Position numbers and translations under genes: made by a program
In this document: positions 45,448 to 53,960 of the stretch, in pieces
Position numbering within the stretch: position 1 is the first letter of the stretch
Layout: each line of letters begins with the position of its first letter
Assembly: GCF_016406085.1 (NCBI RefSeq)
Contig: NZ_JAEHFJ010000003.1
Location: 498,288 to 562,287 of the forward strand
Source: Aureibaculum flavum
Lineage (GTDB): Bacteria; Bacteroidota; Bacteroidia; Flavobacteriales; Flavobacteriaceae
Length of the DNA stretch: 64,000 bases
Direction of reading: 5' to 3'
Notes under the pieces: model-generated
The model's input: only the letters and a program-made list of their open reading frames with translations
The model's database searches: none
What the model was told of the DNA's origin: nothing

Positions 45448-47745
45448 ATGAAAAAATATTTCGTTTTATTAATAATAGTAGGTTTTTTAGGAGCATGTTC
45501 AAATACAAAACCATCATTTGTACTGGAAGATATTTCAATAGTTCCAAAACCATTGCGTTTTCAATTAAATAAAGGTTCTTTTGAAATTGAAGCGGACACA
45601 AAAATCAGTCTTCAAAACGAAAGTCAACAAAAAGCTGCAAATTATTTGTCAGGTTTGTTTAACAAAGCTGCTGGTTACGACTTAGAAATAATAAACACAA
45701 AAACGGAAGAGGCAATTGTTTTTGAAACCATAGAAGGTTTAAAAGAAGGAGCTTATCATTTAGAAGTGAATCCAACTTCAATAAACATAAAAGCCTCAGA
45801 AGAGACAGGGTTTTTTAATGGTGTTCAAACCATTCGTCAGTTATTACCTACAGCTATAGAAAGTAAAGAAAAAGTAACAGCAGATTGGTTTGTACCTTCA
45901 GTTAGTATTGAAGATGAACCTCGTTTTGAGTGGCGAGGAATGCACATGGATTTTAGTCGACATTTCTTTAAATTGGAAGAAGTAAAGGAGTTTTTAGATT
46001 ATATGGCATTGTATAAATTAAACACCTATCATATGCATCTTACAGATGATCAAGGCTGGAGAATTGAGATAAAAAAATATCCATTATTGACAGAAAAGGG
46101 TGCGTGGCGAACTCCAAATAATCAAGATACAATTTGTAATACAAGAGCGATAGAAAACGAGCTCTATACTATCGATGAATCTAATTTTAAAACTATTGAT
46201 GGTGAACGTAAATACGGTGGTTTTTTTACACAAGAGCAGATACAGGAAATTGTTGCTTATGCTGATGAAAGATGTATAACTGTAATACCAGAAATAGATA
46301 TGCCTGGGCACTTTAAATCGGCCATAGATAATTACCCGTTTTTATCATGTAATGAAGAGTCTGGTTGGGATACTGTTTTTACATACCCTGCTTGTTTAGG
46401 TAAGGAGACCACAAATGAGTTTATGAAAAACATTTTGGCAGAAGTAATACCACTTTTTCCTGCTAAATACATTCATATAGGTGGTGATGAAGTCAATATA
46501 AAATCTTGGGAAAAATGTCCGCATTGTCAAAAAGTTATTAAAGAAAATTATTTAAAAGATGAGCACGAGTTACAATCACATTTTAACAGAGATATAGAAC
46601 AGTTTTTACAATCTAAAGGTAAACAACTTATGGGTTGGGATGAAATTGTTAGTGGTGGCTTAACAAAAGATGCTTCAGTAATGTGGTGGAGAAATTGGAA
46701 GCCAGATGCTCCTAAGATAGCCGCTAAAAATGGAAATAAAATTGTAGTATCAACCACAGCAGCTTATTATTTTGACTATCTAAATGATCACAATCCTATA
46801 GAGAATATTTACGGATATGAACCGATTCCAGATAGTTTTACATCAGAAGAAACAAAGAATGTTTTAGGCATACAAGCAAATCTTTGGTCAGAGTGGATTC
46901 CTAATTTTAAAAGATTACAATACCAAGCATTCCCTAGAATACTTGCAGTATCAGAAGTAGGGTGGGCCACTAAAGAAAAAAACTTTGAGACGTTTAATAA
47001 AAGATTAGACAAGCAATATGAAAGATTAGACGTGTTAGGGGTTTACTACTATATACCCGCAGTTAAAGGATTAGAAAAAGAGATTGTCTTTGTTGATAGT
47101 ACGTTGGTCAATTTAGATTTAAGCTATCCGCTTGAAGGTGTAGATATATACTATACGCTGGATGGGAGTATACCAAGTAAAGCATCTTTAAAATATGATG
47201 TACCATTTGTTGTGAAAGACATATCTGAAATAAAAGCTCGTGCGTATCGTGATGATAAATTTAACGATTTAAAAACTACAAAAGTCATTCATAAGAACTA
47301 TGTGGCAGCATCAAAAAATAGCCCAAAAGAAAGTGGATTAAAAAGATGGGTAACAAACGATAAATTAAAAAAAGTAAAAGATGTTAAGGTTCCTACAACT
47401 TCTAACTGGACAAGCGTAAATACTATTAATCTTGGGAAATTTAAAGATCAATTAAATTTCTCCCTAGTTTACGAAGGTTTTTTTAAAGCAGAAAAAGATG
47501 CTGTTTACGAATTTGAGACCCAATCAGATGGAGGAGATTTATTATATGTAGGCAATACGTTAATTGTTGATAATGGTGGTTATCATGGCCCTAGAAAACG
47601 TTATGGTAAAGTAGCACTTAAGAAAGGATGGCATCCTATTTCTATACGATATAAACCAAGCCATAACCCACGAATGATTAATGTTTGGTATGCTTTACAA
47701 GGAGAAACTCTAAAACCATTAGACAATACTGTTACTGGTTATTAA
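45448..47745 (+). CDS. GH20 beta-N-acetylhexosaminidase with C-terminal PA14-like domain
   Basis: A 765-residue lipoprotein (lipobox GFLGAC, Cys17). GH20 motifs: RGMHMDFSRHFF, LNTYHMHLTDDQGWRIEIKKYP, VIPEIDMPGHFKSAI and catalytic Asp347-Glu348 in YIHIGGDEVN. A chitobiase-like C-terminal segment (VDIYYTLDGSIPSKA) is followed by a roughly 120-residue PA14-like sugar-binding domain (FFKAEKDAVYEFETQSDGGDLLYVG to the end). It is the last gene of the operon. A strong hairpin at 47815-47843 follows. Being membrane-anchored and carrying a binding domain, it may act at the cell surface while the GH20 at 38413 works in the periplasm; that split is inference. Confidence 0.94.
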   Translation: MKKYFVLLIIVGFLGACSNTKPSFVLEDISIVPKPLRFQLNKGSFEIEADTKISLQNESQQKAANYLSGLFNKAAGYDLEIINTKTEEAIVFETIEGLKEGAYHLEVNPTSINIKASEETGFFNGVQTIRQLLPTAIESKEKVTADWFVPSVSIEDEPRFEWRGMHMDFSRHFFKLEEVKEFLDYMALYKLNTYHMHLTDDQGWRIEIKKYPLLTEKGAWRTPNNQDTICNTRAIENELYTIDESNFKTIDGERKYGGFFTQEQIQEIVAYADERCITVIPEIDMPGHFKSAIDNYPFLSCNEESGWDTVFTYPACLGKETTNEFMKNILAEVIPLFPAKYIHIGGDEVNIKSWEKCPHCQKVIKENYLKDEHELQSHFNRDIEQFLQSKGKQLMGWDEIVSGGLTKDASVMWWRNWKPDAPKIAAKNGNKIVVSTTAAYYFDYLNDHNPIENIYGYEPIPDSFTSEETKNVLGIQANLWSEWIPNFKRLQYQAFPRILAVSEVGWATKEKNFETFNKRLDKQYERLDVLGVYYYIPAVKGLEKEIVFVDSTLVNLDLSYPLEGVDIYYTLDGSIPSKASLKYDVPFVVKDISEIKARAYRDDKFNDLKTTKVIHKNYVAASKNSPKESGLKRWVTNDKLKKVKDVKVPTTSNWTSVNTINLGKFKDQLNFSLVYEGFFKAEKDAVYEFETQSDGGDLLYVGNTLIVDNGGYHGPRKRYGKVALKKGWHPISIRYKPSHNPRMINVWYALQGETLKPLDNTVTGY

Positions 47746-47814
47746 TTGTGAAATTAGAGTTAAGTGTAATCAAAAGGAAATTGAATTTTTGATAATAGAA
47801 TTACAATCTTTTAT

Positions 47815-47843
47815 TCTCCTCCTTTTTTCAAGGAGGAGATTTT
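47815..47843. terminator. Terminator hairpin at the end of the enzyme operon
   Basis: A perfect 10-bp stem TCTCCTCCTT (47815-47824) / AAGGAGGAGA (47830-47839) with loop TTTTC and a short TTTT tail. It lies between convergent genes and could serve both directions. Confidence 0.8.
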
Positions 47844-47857
47844 AAAAGGTGTGTTTG

Positions 47858-50272
47858 TTATTTATTCTTTACATATTTTTCCAACCATTGGTCTTGTTCC
47901 CAAAGCAGATGTAAGATACTTTCTTTTGCTCTGTAACCATGACTTTCTTTTGGTAGCATTACTAGCCTTACAGTTGCTCCTAATCCTTTTAAAGCATTAA
48001 AATAACGCTCGCTTTGCAGAGGATAGGTCCCTGAATTGTTATCAGCAATACCATGCGTCATCAACAAAGGAGTTTTCATTTTATCAGCATGCATAAATGG
48101 AGACATTGCGTAATACACTTCTGGAGCTTCCCAGTAATTACGTTCTTCACTTTGAAACCCGAAAGGAGTTAAAGTTCTATTGTAAGCACCACTTCTTGCA
48201 ATACCCGCAGCAAATAAATTACAATGAGATAGTAAATTGGCTACCATAAATGCTCCGTAACTATGTCCGCCTACGGCAACGCGGTTTCTGTCAATATACC
48301 CCAAACTATCTACGGCATCAATAGCGGCTTTTGCATTGGTTACCAATTGTGTTCTAAAAGTATCATTAGGTTGCTCATCTCCTTCACCTACAATTGGGAA
48401 TGCGGCATCATCTAAAACCACGTAACCTTTATTTACCCAATAAATTGGAGATCCCCAATACGGAGAAATAAACTCGTTTGGGTTACTTGTATTTTGTGAG
48501 GCACTACTTTTGTCTTTAAACTCTCTTGGGTATGCCCATAAAATCATTGGCATTTTTTCTTTTTTCTCTATGTCATAACCAACCGGAAGATATAATGTGC
48601 CAGAAAGTTCTAAACCATCATCACGTTTATAATTGATAACTTCTTTATGAACATCTTGAATAGCCTTAAACGGATTCTCAAAAGCAGTCAACTGCGTTAA
48701 TTTTTTATTTCGCAATTTTCTAAAATAATAATTTGGGTATTCACTTGGCGATTCAATTCTTACAAGTAGTTCATTTTTATCCACATCATAATCATAAATA
48801 TCTTCAAGTTTATCGGTATATGCAGATTGGTATACACGTTCTTTTTTGTTTGTTTCTAAATTCAATTTATCCACAAATGGAAATTGTCCTTTATCAGAAT
48901 AACCATCACCTAATAAATAGGTATTATTAGCCTTGTCTAGAGCTATTACAGAACGTCCCATTTCGTTTCTTTTAGTCACGAAATAACCGGGATTGGCATA
49001 AGCATCTTGATAATTTCTATCAACTAGAATTACAGGTTTTTGAGTTGCATCAGATGGGTTAAAAGTATAGGTTTTGGTATTTCTAGTGTTCCACCAATAA
49101 TCAGAGGCAATAGCAATATTGTCATTTGCCCATTGAATGCCAGAATAACGATTTATAGTTTTTAAAATACTTTTACCATCTCCTTTAAACGGAGTTTCTA
49201 ATTGAAAAACTTCATCTCTAAAATCGACTTTATTTTCAGGGTCACCGCCATCTAATGCTTTGGCATAAATCAGGGTTGCAGGTTTGTCAGAACGCCAAGT
49301 CATGTTTCTTCTACCTTTTTTAACTGCCATAAAACCTTGCGGTAAGTCTTCTAATAACGGAGACTCTAACACATTCGCTATTTCCATACCATTTTTAGCA
49401 TAAATTTTAGTTTTAGAAGGAAAACGGCCATAAGTAACAAGATATGAAAATGGTTTTTGAATAGAATTTACCATTACGTATTTTCCATCAGGTGAAAACG
49501 TAATAGATCCATACATATCAGTTTCTAGCCATTTAAGCGTATCTCCATTTAAAGAAATTTTGTATAATTCTGATAATGCCAATTGTTCAAAATTATGTTC
49601 GTCATTAGGATTTTTTAATAAATCTTGATAAGTTCTATTTTGAGCTTTTTTACCATCATTAACAGAAACTGTTGGTCCTGTAGGGATGGCTTCACTCGTA
49701 TTAATCAATTCTTTTCTATTTTCAGAAAGCATTTTTACCAAGACAGATTCGCTGTCATTAAACCAATTGATAACATCTCGCATGTTTGCATTGATTTTTG
49801 GTTCTGTTAATTTTCTAGCACTTACAGAAGCAATGTCTATTACCCATAATTCAACACCTTCAGGTGTAGTTTGTGTAAAGGCAATCTTTTTTTGATTAGG
49901 ACTCCAACTAAAATTGGCAATTCTTGGGTTTTTGGGTAAACCTGAAATTTGCAATAGTTCAGCTTTTTTATTGGCTAAACTTTGCATTTTAATATTGTTA
50001 TAGTAGTTAGTTCTACTACCAATATTAGTTTTTGGATTTATTCGTAGTCCTCCCAAGCGTAGCTCATCTTCAGAAAGTTCAGCAATGGTTTTAAAGGAAT
50101 CTCTGTATAAAAAAACCATAACAGATTTATTGTCATCCATAATAACTGATGGAGCCAATGGCACATCAACTAAATCTAAAATTTCTTTTGAGGGTTTCTG
50201 ATAGGTTACATTTACTTGAGCATTTACTTTTATTATAAAAAGTAGGAGGAAAGCATAAATAATTGGTTTCAT
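47858..50272 (-). CDS. S9-family serine peptidase (prolyl oligopeptidase type)
   Basis: An 804-residue exported peptidase (signal to about residue 18, VNA-Q). The first 520 residues are a beta-propeller (SPNQKKIAFTQTTPEGVELWVID, TFSPDGKYVMVNS). The C-terminal alpha/beta hydrolase holds the nucleophile in VAVGGHSYGAFM, the acid in THGIADNNSGTYP and the histidine in PKESHGYRAKES. The layout resembles the S9D glutamyl or acyl-peptide type. It is convergent with the enzyme operon and divergent from the sialidase. In a glycoprotein-directed locus a secreted peptidase could trim the protein backbone; that link is inference from position. Confidence 0.9.
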   Translation of the reverse strand: MKPIIYAFLLLFIIKVNAQVNVTYQKPSKEILDLVDVPLAPSVIMDDNKSVMVFLYRDSFKTIAELSEDELRLGGLRINPKTNIGSRTNYYNNIKMQSLANKKAELLQISGLPKNPRIANFSWSPNQKKIAFTQTTPEGVELWVIDIASVSARKLTEPKINANMRDVINWFNDSESVLVKMLSENRKELINTSEAIPTGPTVSVNDGKKAQNRTYQDLLKNPNDEHNFEQLALSELYKISLNGDTLKWLETDMYGSITFSPDGKYVMVNSIQKPFSYLVTYGRFPSKTKIYAKNGMEIANVLESPLLEDLPQGFMAVKKGRRNMTWRSDKPATLIYAKALDGGDPENKVDFRDEVFQLETPFKGDGKSILKTINRYSGIQWANDNIAIASDYWWNTRNTKTYTFNPSDATQKPVILVDRNYQDAYANPGYFVTKRNEMGRSVIALDKANNTYLLGDGYSDKGQFPFVDKLNLETNKKERVYQSAYTDKLEDIYDYDVDKNELLVRIESPSEYPNYYFRKLRNKKLTQLTAFENPFKAIQDVHKEVINYKRDDGLELSGTLYLPVGYDIEKKEKMPMILWAYPREFKDKSSASQNTSNPNEFISPYWGSPIYWVNKGYVVLDDAAFPIVGEGDEQPNDTFRTQLVTNAKAAIDAVDSLGYIDRNRVAVGGHSYGAFMVANLLSHCNLFAAGIARSGAYNRTLTPFGFQSEERNYWEAPEVYYAMSPFMHADKMKTPLLMTHGIADNNSGTYPLQSERYFNALKGLGATVRLVMLPKESHGYRAKESILHLLWEQDQWLEKYVKNK

Positions 50273-50360
50273 AGTTGTCTAGAATTATGGGTTGGGTTAC
50301 TATAATTATAAAATCTTCAGCAATTTAGGAAGAAATACTCGGTATTTAAAATTATAAGTA

Positions 50361-50387
50361 TAGCTTTACGATATGCGTTTAAAGCTA
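50361..50387. promoter_or_regulatory. Inverted repeat between the S9 peptidase and sialidase genes
   Basis: TAGCTTTA (50361-50368) and TAAAGCTA (50380-50387) form a perfect 8-bp inverted repeat with 11-base spacing, 16 bases before the sialidase ATG. It is a candidate regulator binding site or mRNA 5' hairpin. Confidence 0.4.
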
Positions 50388-50402
50388 AACCAAAACTAAA
50401 TA

Positions 50403-51521
50403 ATGAATAAATTAATTTTAATAGCCGTTTTATCTTTCTCATTGTACACAAATGGGCAAAAATTGGAGACTAAAATGAATTTGGAAAAAATTGTATTTAC
50501 AGATTTATTTAATTCCTCTATGGTGGATAGCGTTAGTTGTTACCGCATACCTTCATTAGTTACTGCTCCAAACGGAGATCTTATTGCAGCCATTGATGAG
50601 CGTATACCTTCTTGTGGTGATTTAAAATGGAGTAAAGAAATTAATATAGTTATTAGAAGGAGTTCAGATAATGGCAAAAATTGGTCTGATATAGAACGAG
50701 TAGTCGATTTTCCATATGGACAATCAGCATCAGACCCTTCTATGATTGTCGATACTAAAACAAATGAAATTTTTATGTTCTATAATTATATGAATTTAGA
50801 GAAGGAATTAAATGTTTATTATTTACATGTTACTAAAAGTTCAGACAATGGGTTAACGTGGTCCAAACCCGAAGATATTACCTCTCAAATTGCAAAACCT
50901 GAATGGCACAACGATTTCAAATTCATTACTTCTGGCAGGGGGATTCAGACCAGAGATGGTCGGCTATTACATTGCATGGTGAATTTAGAAAGCGGCATGC
51001 ATGTTTTTGGAAGCGACGATCATGGTAAGTCATGGTTTTTTATAGATAGTCCCTTAAAACCAGCAGACGAATCTAAAATAATTGAATTGGTTGACGGAAC
51101 ATTAATGATTAATGCTCGCGTCAATAAAGCGGGAATGCGTTATACCCATACTTCTAAAGACAATGGAAAAACGTGGAAAACCGAACCGCAAACCGAGTTG
51201 ATTGACCCTGCTTGTAATGCCAGTATCATAAGATATACTTCAATTGAAGATGGTTATAAAAAGAATAGATTGCTTTTCTCGAATGCCAACAGTAAAGATA
51301 AGCGAGAAAATATGTCTGTAAAGATAAGTTATGACGAAGGGAAAACATGGTCAAAAGGAAAGACTATCTATGCGGGAAGTTCTGCCTATTCCTCTTTAAC
51401 CATTCTTAAAAATGGAGATATTGGTTTGTTTTTTGAAAAGGATAATTATACTGAAAATCCTTTTGTGAGCTTTTCGCTAGAATGGTTAACGGATGGGGAG
51501 GATCGATTGATCAAGAGGTAA
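50403..51521 (+). CDS. GH33 exo-alpha-sialidase (BNR repeat)
   Basis: A 372-residue secreted enzyme (signal to about residue 19, NG-Q). The six-bladed propeller shows the sialidase YRIP motif (Arg48), an acid/base region IDERIPSCGD, five Asp boxes at about 87-94, 146-153, 204-211, 251-258 and 309-316 (for example SSDNGKNW and SYDEGKTW), and a likely nucleophile Tyr329 in AGSSAYSSL. It should release terminal sialic acid. GH33 also contains enzymes for Kdn and Kdo, so a nonulosonic acid other than Neu5Ac is possible in a marine source. It is monocistronic, divergent from the peptidase. Confidence 0.9.
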   Translation: MNKLILIAVLSFSLYTNGQKLETKMNLEKIVFTDLFNSSMVDSVSCYRIPSLVTAPNGDLIAAIDERIPSCGDLKWSKEINIVIRRSSDNGKNWSDIERVVDFPYGQSASDPSMIVDTKTNEIFMFYNYMNLEKELNVYYLHVTKSSDNGLTWSKPEDITSQIAKPEWHNDFKFITSGRGIQTRDGRLLHCMVNLESGMHVFGSDDHGKSWFFIDSPLKPADESKIIELVDGTLMINARVNKAGMRYTHTSKDNGKTWKTEPQTELIDPACNASIIRYTSIEDGYKKNRLLFSNANSKDKRENMSVKISYDEGKTWSKGKTIYAGSSAYSSLTILKNGDIGLFFEKDNYTENPFVSFSLEWLTDGEDRLIKR

Positions 51522-51589
51522 GTCTAAAAAAACCACCAGTTACAAACTGTCGAGAACAGGGGGAATAATAAGGACTAATAAAAAAGAGA

Positions 51590-51927
51590 CTAACATATAC
51601 TTAAAGTAATTTTCCAGTTCATTTTATGCTCTTCATCTGAGAAATCTTCATATTTTTTCATAATGTCTTTATACCAACTCTTATAATAAATGATTGCTAA
51701 ATTTAAAATTAATAAAAGAATTAATAAAAAACGAACAATAGTTTTCCTAACTTTTCGTAAACATTATAATCCAATATCTTTTTAATAAAACTAAAAATGA
51801 CCAAAATATTGAAACCTTCTACAGTCGCAAAAACCATCGCTGCAGTTCCAACTGCAGTTGATTTATCTTTTTTTCTTATTGATCTATAAATATAGTAATA
51901 TATAAAAAAGTAAACTTTTTTAATCAT
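51590..51927 (-). pseudogene. Small membrane protein gene broken by a one-base frameshift
   Basis: From the ATG at 51927 the frame encodes 68 residues (MIKKVYFFIYYYIYRSIRKK, then a membrane span VFATVEGFNILVIFSFI) and stops at 51721. In the +1 frame the translation continues sensibly as a second membrane span (FLLILLLILNLAIIYYKSW) and a charged tail (KKYEDFSDEEHKMNWKITLS), ending at a TAG at 51590-51592. The join falls at a run of six T on the coding strand (51726-51731); seven T would restore one frame of about 112 residues. The full product would be a two-span membrane protein of unknown function. Real mutation and sequencing error cannot be told apart here. Confidence 0.65.
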
Positions 51928-51970
51928 TATTAACTTTATTCCTAGCTCCTGTAAGTTTTACTAGTGAAAA

Positions 51971-53596
51971 CTAATGTTTTTTCTTATCCTTATACAATTC
52001 AATATAATGATTATCCAATGTTTCTGAATCTTTATATTTTGCTCTAACCTCTTTTAATTTTTGCTTCATTTCTGTAATAGTATCTGCATAGTTTTTGTCA
52101 TTGATAAGGTTATTCATTTCTTGCGGATCTTTTTTACGGTCATAAAATTCCCATTCATCAATGTCGTAGTAAAAATGAATAATTTTAAATTCTTTAGTAG
52201 CAATACCATAATGACGTTTTACAGCATGTTCTGCAGGATATTCATAATAATGGTAATACACAGCATCTCTGTCCCATTTTTCTTTTTCTCCTTTTAAAAG
52301 AGGCACTAAACTTTCACCTTGCATTTCTTCAGGAGCTTCAACACCTGCTATATCTAGAAAAGTTTGAGCAAAATCAAGATTTTGAACCATTTCATCTTCT
52401 GTTGTTCCTGCGGTAATTTTATTTGGCCATTTTATCAATAAAGGAGTTTTAAAAGATTCGTCATACATAAAGCGTTTATCAAACCAGCCATGTTCACCAA
52501 GATAAAAACCTTGGTCAGAAGTGTAAACTATTATTGTATTTTCTGATAGTTTTTCTTCATCAAGATAATCTAACACTCGTCCAACATTATCATCAACAGA
52601 AGCAATAGTACCTAAATAATCTTGTAGATAGCGTTGGTATTTCCATTCCATTAATTGTTTGTCGTCCATCGTAGGGTATCGCTTTTCAAAATCTGTAATA
52701 ATAGGATTGTAAACACTATCCCAACTGCTACGTTGCTCAGCAGTCATTCTTTTTATTTCAGACCTTCCCATTCCATCAAAAATGTTTAGTTTTTTTAAGA
52801 CCTCTTTGTCTATTTTATTATCATAAGCTAAATGCATATGTTCTAGAATATTCATTTCGGCAGTTTTAGCCGCAGTTCTACCTTCGTAATTATCAAATAG
52901 AGTTTCAGGTAATGGGAATGTTTTTTTAGTATATTCAGTATAATATTTTTTAGTAGGATACCATGCTCGGTGTGGTGCTTTGTGCAAGTACATCAGAAGA
53001 AATGGCTTATCAGCTACTCTTCTATTTTTTAACCAATCTAACGCCAAGTCAGTAGTAATATCAGTTACATAACCATTTATTGTGGTATCACCTTTTTGAG
53101 TAATAAACTGAGGGTTATAGTAACTGCCTTGCCCAGGTAAGATTTTAAACTCATCAAATCCCTTGGGGTTGTTACCAAAGTGAAGTTTACCAAACATTGC
53201 TGTTTGATAACCTGCATTTTGCAACAATTGCGGGAAAGTAACATTGGTGGTGTCAAATGAACTCAAATTATCAATTTTTCCATTTAAATGACTATGTTTT
53301 CCTGTAAGGATAACCGCTCTTGATGGCGAACAAATAGAATTAGTAACACTTGCATTACTAAACAACATGCCTTCGTTGGCAATTCTATCTATGTTTGGGG
53401 TTTTTATTAATTTATCAGAATAGGCACTTATCGCTTGATACGCATGATCGTCTGACATTATAAAAACAATATTAGGTTTTTTATTTTCTGTAGTTGGTGT
53501 TTTGTCGTTTTTTTGTTCAGTTTTACATGATGTCATAAATAACAAAATGCTGGTTAATACTGCAAACTTGAATGTGCTGATTGGGTTGATGGTCAT
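51971..53596 (-). CDS. Type I (S1) sulfatase, lipoprotein
   Basis: A 541-residue sulfatase with lipobox LFMTSC (Cys24). Active-site segments are NIVFIMSDDHAYQAIS (42-57), CSPSR from Cys89 in NSICSPSRAVILTGKHSHLNG, MFGKLHFGN, LHKAPHRAWYPTKKY and YTSDQGFYLGEHGWFDKRFMYDES. It shares the GEHGWFDKR layout with the sulfatase at 28954 and is probably the same subfamily. It is transcribed toward the sialidase from outside the main operon, so it may be independently controlled. Confidence 0.93.
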   Translation of the reverse strand: MTINPISTFKFAVLTSILLFMTSCKTEQKNDKTPTTENKKPNIVFIMSDDHAYQAISAYSDKLIKTPNIDRIANEGMLFSNASVTNSICSPSRAVILTGKHSHLNGKIDNLSSFDTTNVTFPQLLQNAGYQTAMFGKLHFGNNPKGFDEFKILPGQGSYYNPQFITQKGDTTINGYVTDITTDLALDWLKNRRVADKPFLLMYLHKAPHRAWYPTKKYYTEYTKKTFPLPETLFDNYEGRTAAKTAEMNILEHMHLAYDNKIDKEVLKKLNIFDGMGRSEIKRMTAEQRSSWDSVYNPIITDFEKRYPTMDDKQLMEWKYQRYLQDYLGTIASVDDNVGRVLDYLDEEKLSENTIIVYTSDQGFYLGEHGWFDKRFMYDESFKTPLLIKWPNKITAGTTEDEMVQNLDFAQTFLDIAGVEAPEEMQGESLVPLLKGEKEKWDRDAVYYHYYEYPAEHAVKRHYGIATKEFKIIHFYYDIDEWEFYDRKKDPQEMNNLINDKNYADTITEMKQKLKEVRAKYKDSETLDNHYIELYKDKKKH

Positions 53597-53793
53597 TTTA
53601 AAAAAGATTATTGCTTATTGTGTAAAGTTAAACTTATTAATTCTTTTTTTGCTAAAGTTGCTTTTTTATCAGAAACCAAAAAATAACTTTTACTATAATT
53701 TAGGCTGAGGGCATCTTTTAGTCTTTTATTAAAAATGAAAGTTAGGTATTATTGAAAATTCAATAAAAAAGAGTATATATCACTAAAAATAAT

Positions 53794-53823
53794 TTGTTTA
53801 TTAAATTTTTAATAATAGATTTG
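53794..53823 (+). promoter_or_regulatory. Promoter of the aromatic amino acid operon leader
   Basis: TTG (53794-53796), 19 bases, then TAGATTTG (53816-53823), an exact fit to TTG-N17-23-TAnnTTTG. Transcription should begin near 53830, about 12 bases before the leader peptide ATG. Confidence 0.7.
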
Positions 53824-53841
53824 TCTTTTCAAACAGAGAAA

Positions 53842-53931
53842 ATGAATTTATTTAACACTTGGCAAGCTTATTTCTACTTCTTTTATTTTTATAAGATGGA
53901 GCGAGGCTTTGTTGGTGTTTTAGAACAATAA
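53842..53931 (+). CDS. Phe/Tyr-rich attenuator leader peptide
   Basis: A 29-codon open frame (ATG at 53842, TAA at 53929-53931) sits between a good promoter and an attenuator-type terminator. Residues 10-17 read YFYFFYFY, eight consecutive aromatic codons, with Phe4 and Trp7 before them and Phe23 after. Such a run is the hallmark of a ribosome-stalling leader peptide sensing charged tRNA-Phe and tRNA-Tyr. Downstream lies the operon making exactly those amino acids. The codons for residues 21-23 overlap the 5' arm of the antiterminator (53902-53909), so ribosome position decides RNA folding. The peptide itself probably has no other function. Confidence 0.88.
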   Translation: MNLFNTWQAYFYFFYFYKMERGFVGVLEQ

Positions 53932-53960
53932 TTTGTAAACACAATCATATATAAGCCTCG
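53902..53960 (+). promoter_or_regulatory. Antiterminator structure of the aromatic operon attenuator
   Basis: CGAGGCTT (53902-53909) pairs with AAGCCTCG (53953-53960), extended inward by GTGTTT (53915-53920) / AAACAC (53937-53942). The 3' arm is the same segment used as the 5' arm of the terminator, so the two structures exclude each other. Stalling at codons 10-17 would leave the 5' arm free and favour this form. Confidence 0.8.

Larger units (their letters stand above)
14177..53596. other. Polysaccharide utilisation locus for a sulfated, fucosylated glycan
   Basis: The span holds an ECF sigma gene, fecR, susC, susD, eleven glycoside hydrolases (GH29 x3, GH95, GH3 x2, GH30, GH20 x2, GH92, GH33), five type I sulfatases and one S9 peptidase. 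Thirteen of the enzyme genes (22098-47745) are tandem on the plus strand with gaps of 3-32 bases or short overlaps, so they form one long operon. The enzyme set fits removal of fucose, sulfate, sialic acid, N-acetylhexosamine and mannose from host-type glycoprotein glycans. The substrate assignment is inference from family specificities. Confidence 0.85.

Noticed and set aside
51721-51927. 68-residue open frame as an intact small gene
   Set aside because: The adjacent frame continues the protein sensibly past a T6 run, so I treat the whole 51590-51927 as one broken gene.
14177-53596. Fucoidan-specific PUL (brown algal fucan)
   Set aside because: No GH107, GH168 or GH174-like endo-fucanase is visible, and GH20, GH92 and GH33 point toward glycoprotein-type glycans, though a complex algal target cannot be excluded.
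53502-53708. Plus-strand open frame over the 5' end of the sulfatase at 51971-53596
   Set aside because: It overlaps the well-supported sulfatase signal region on the other strand and has no domain or composition of a real protein.
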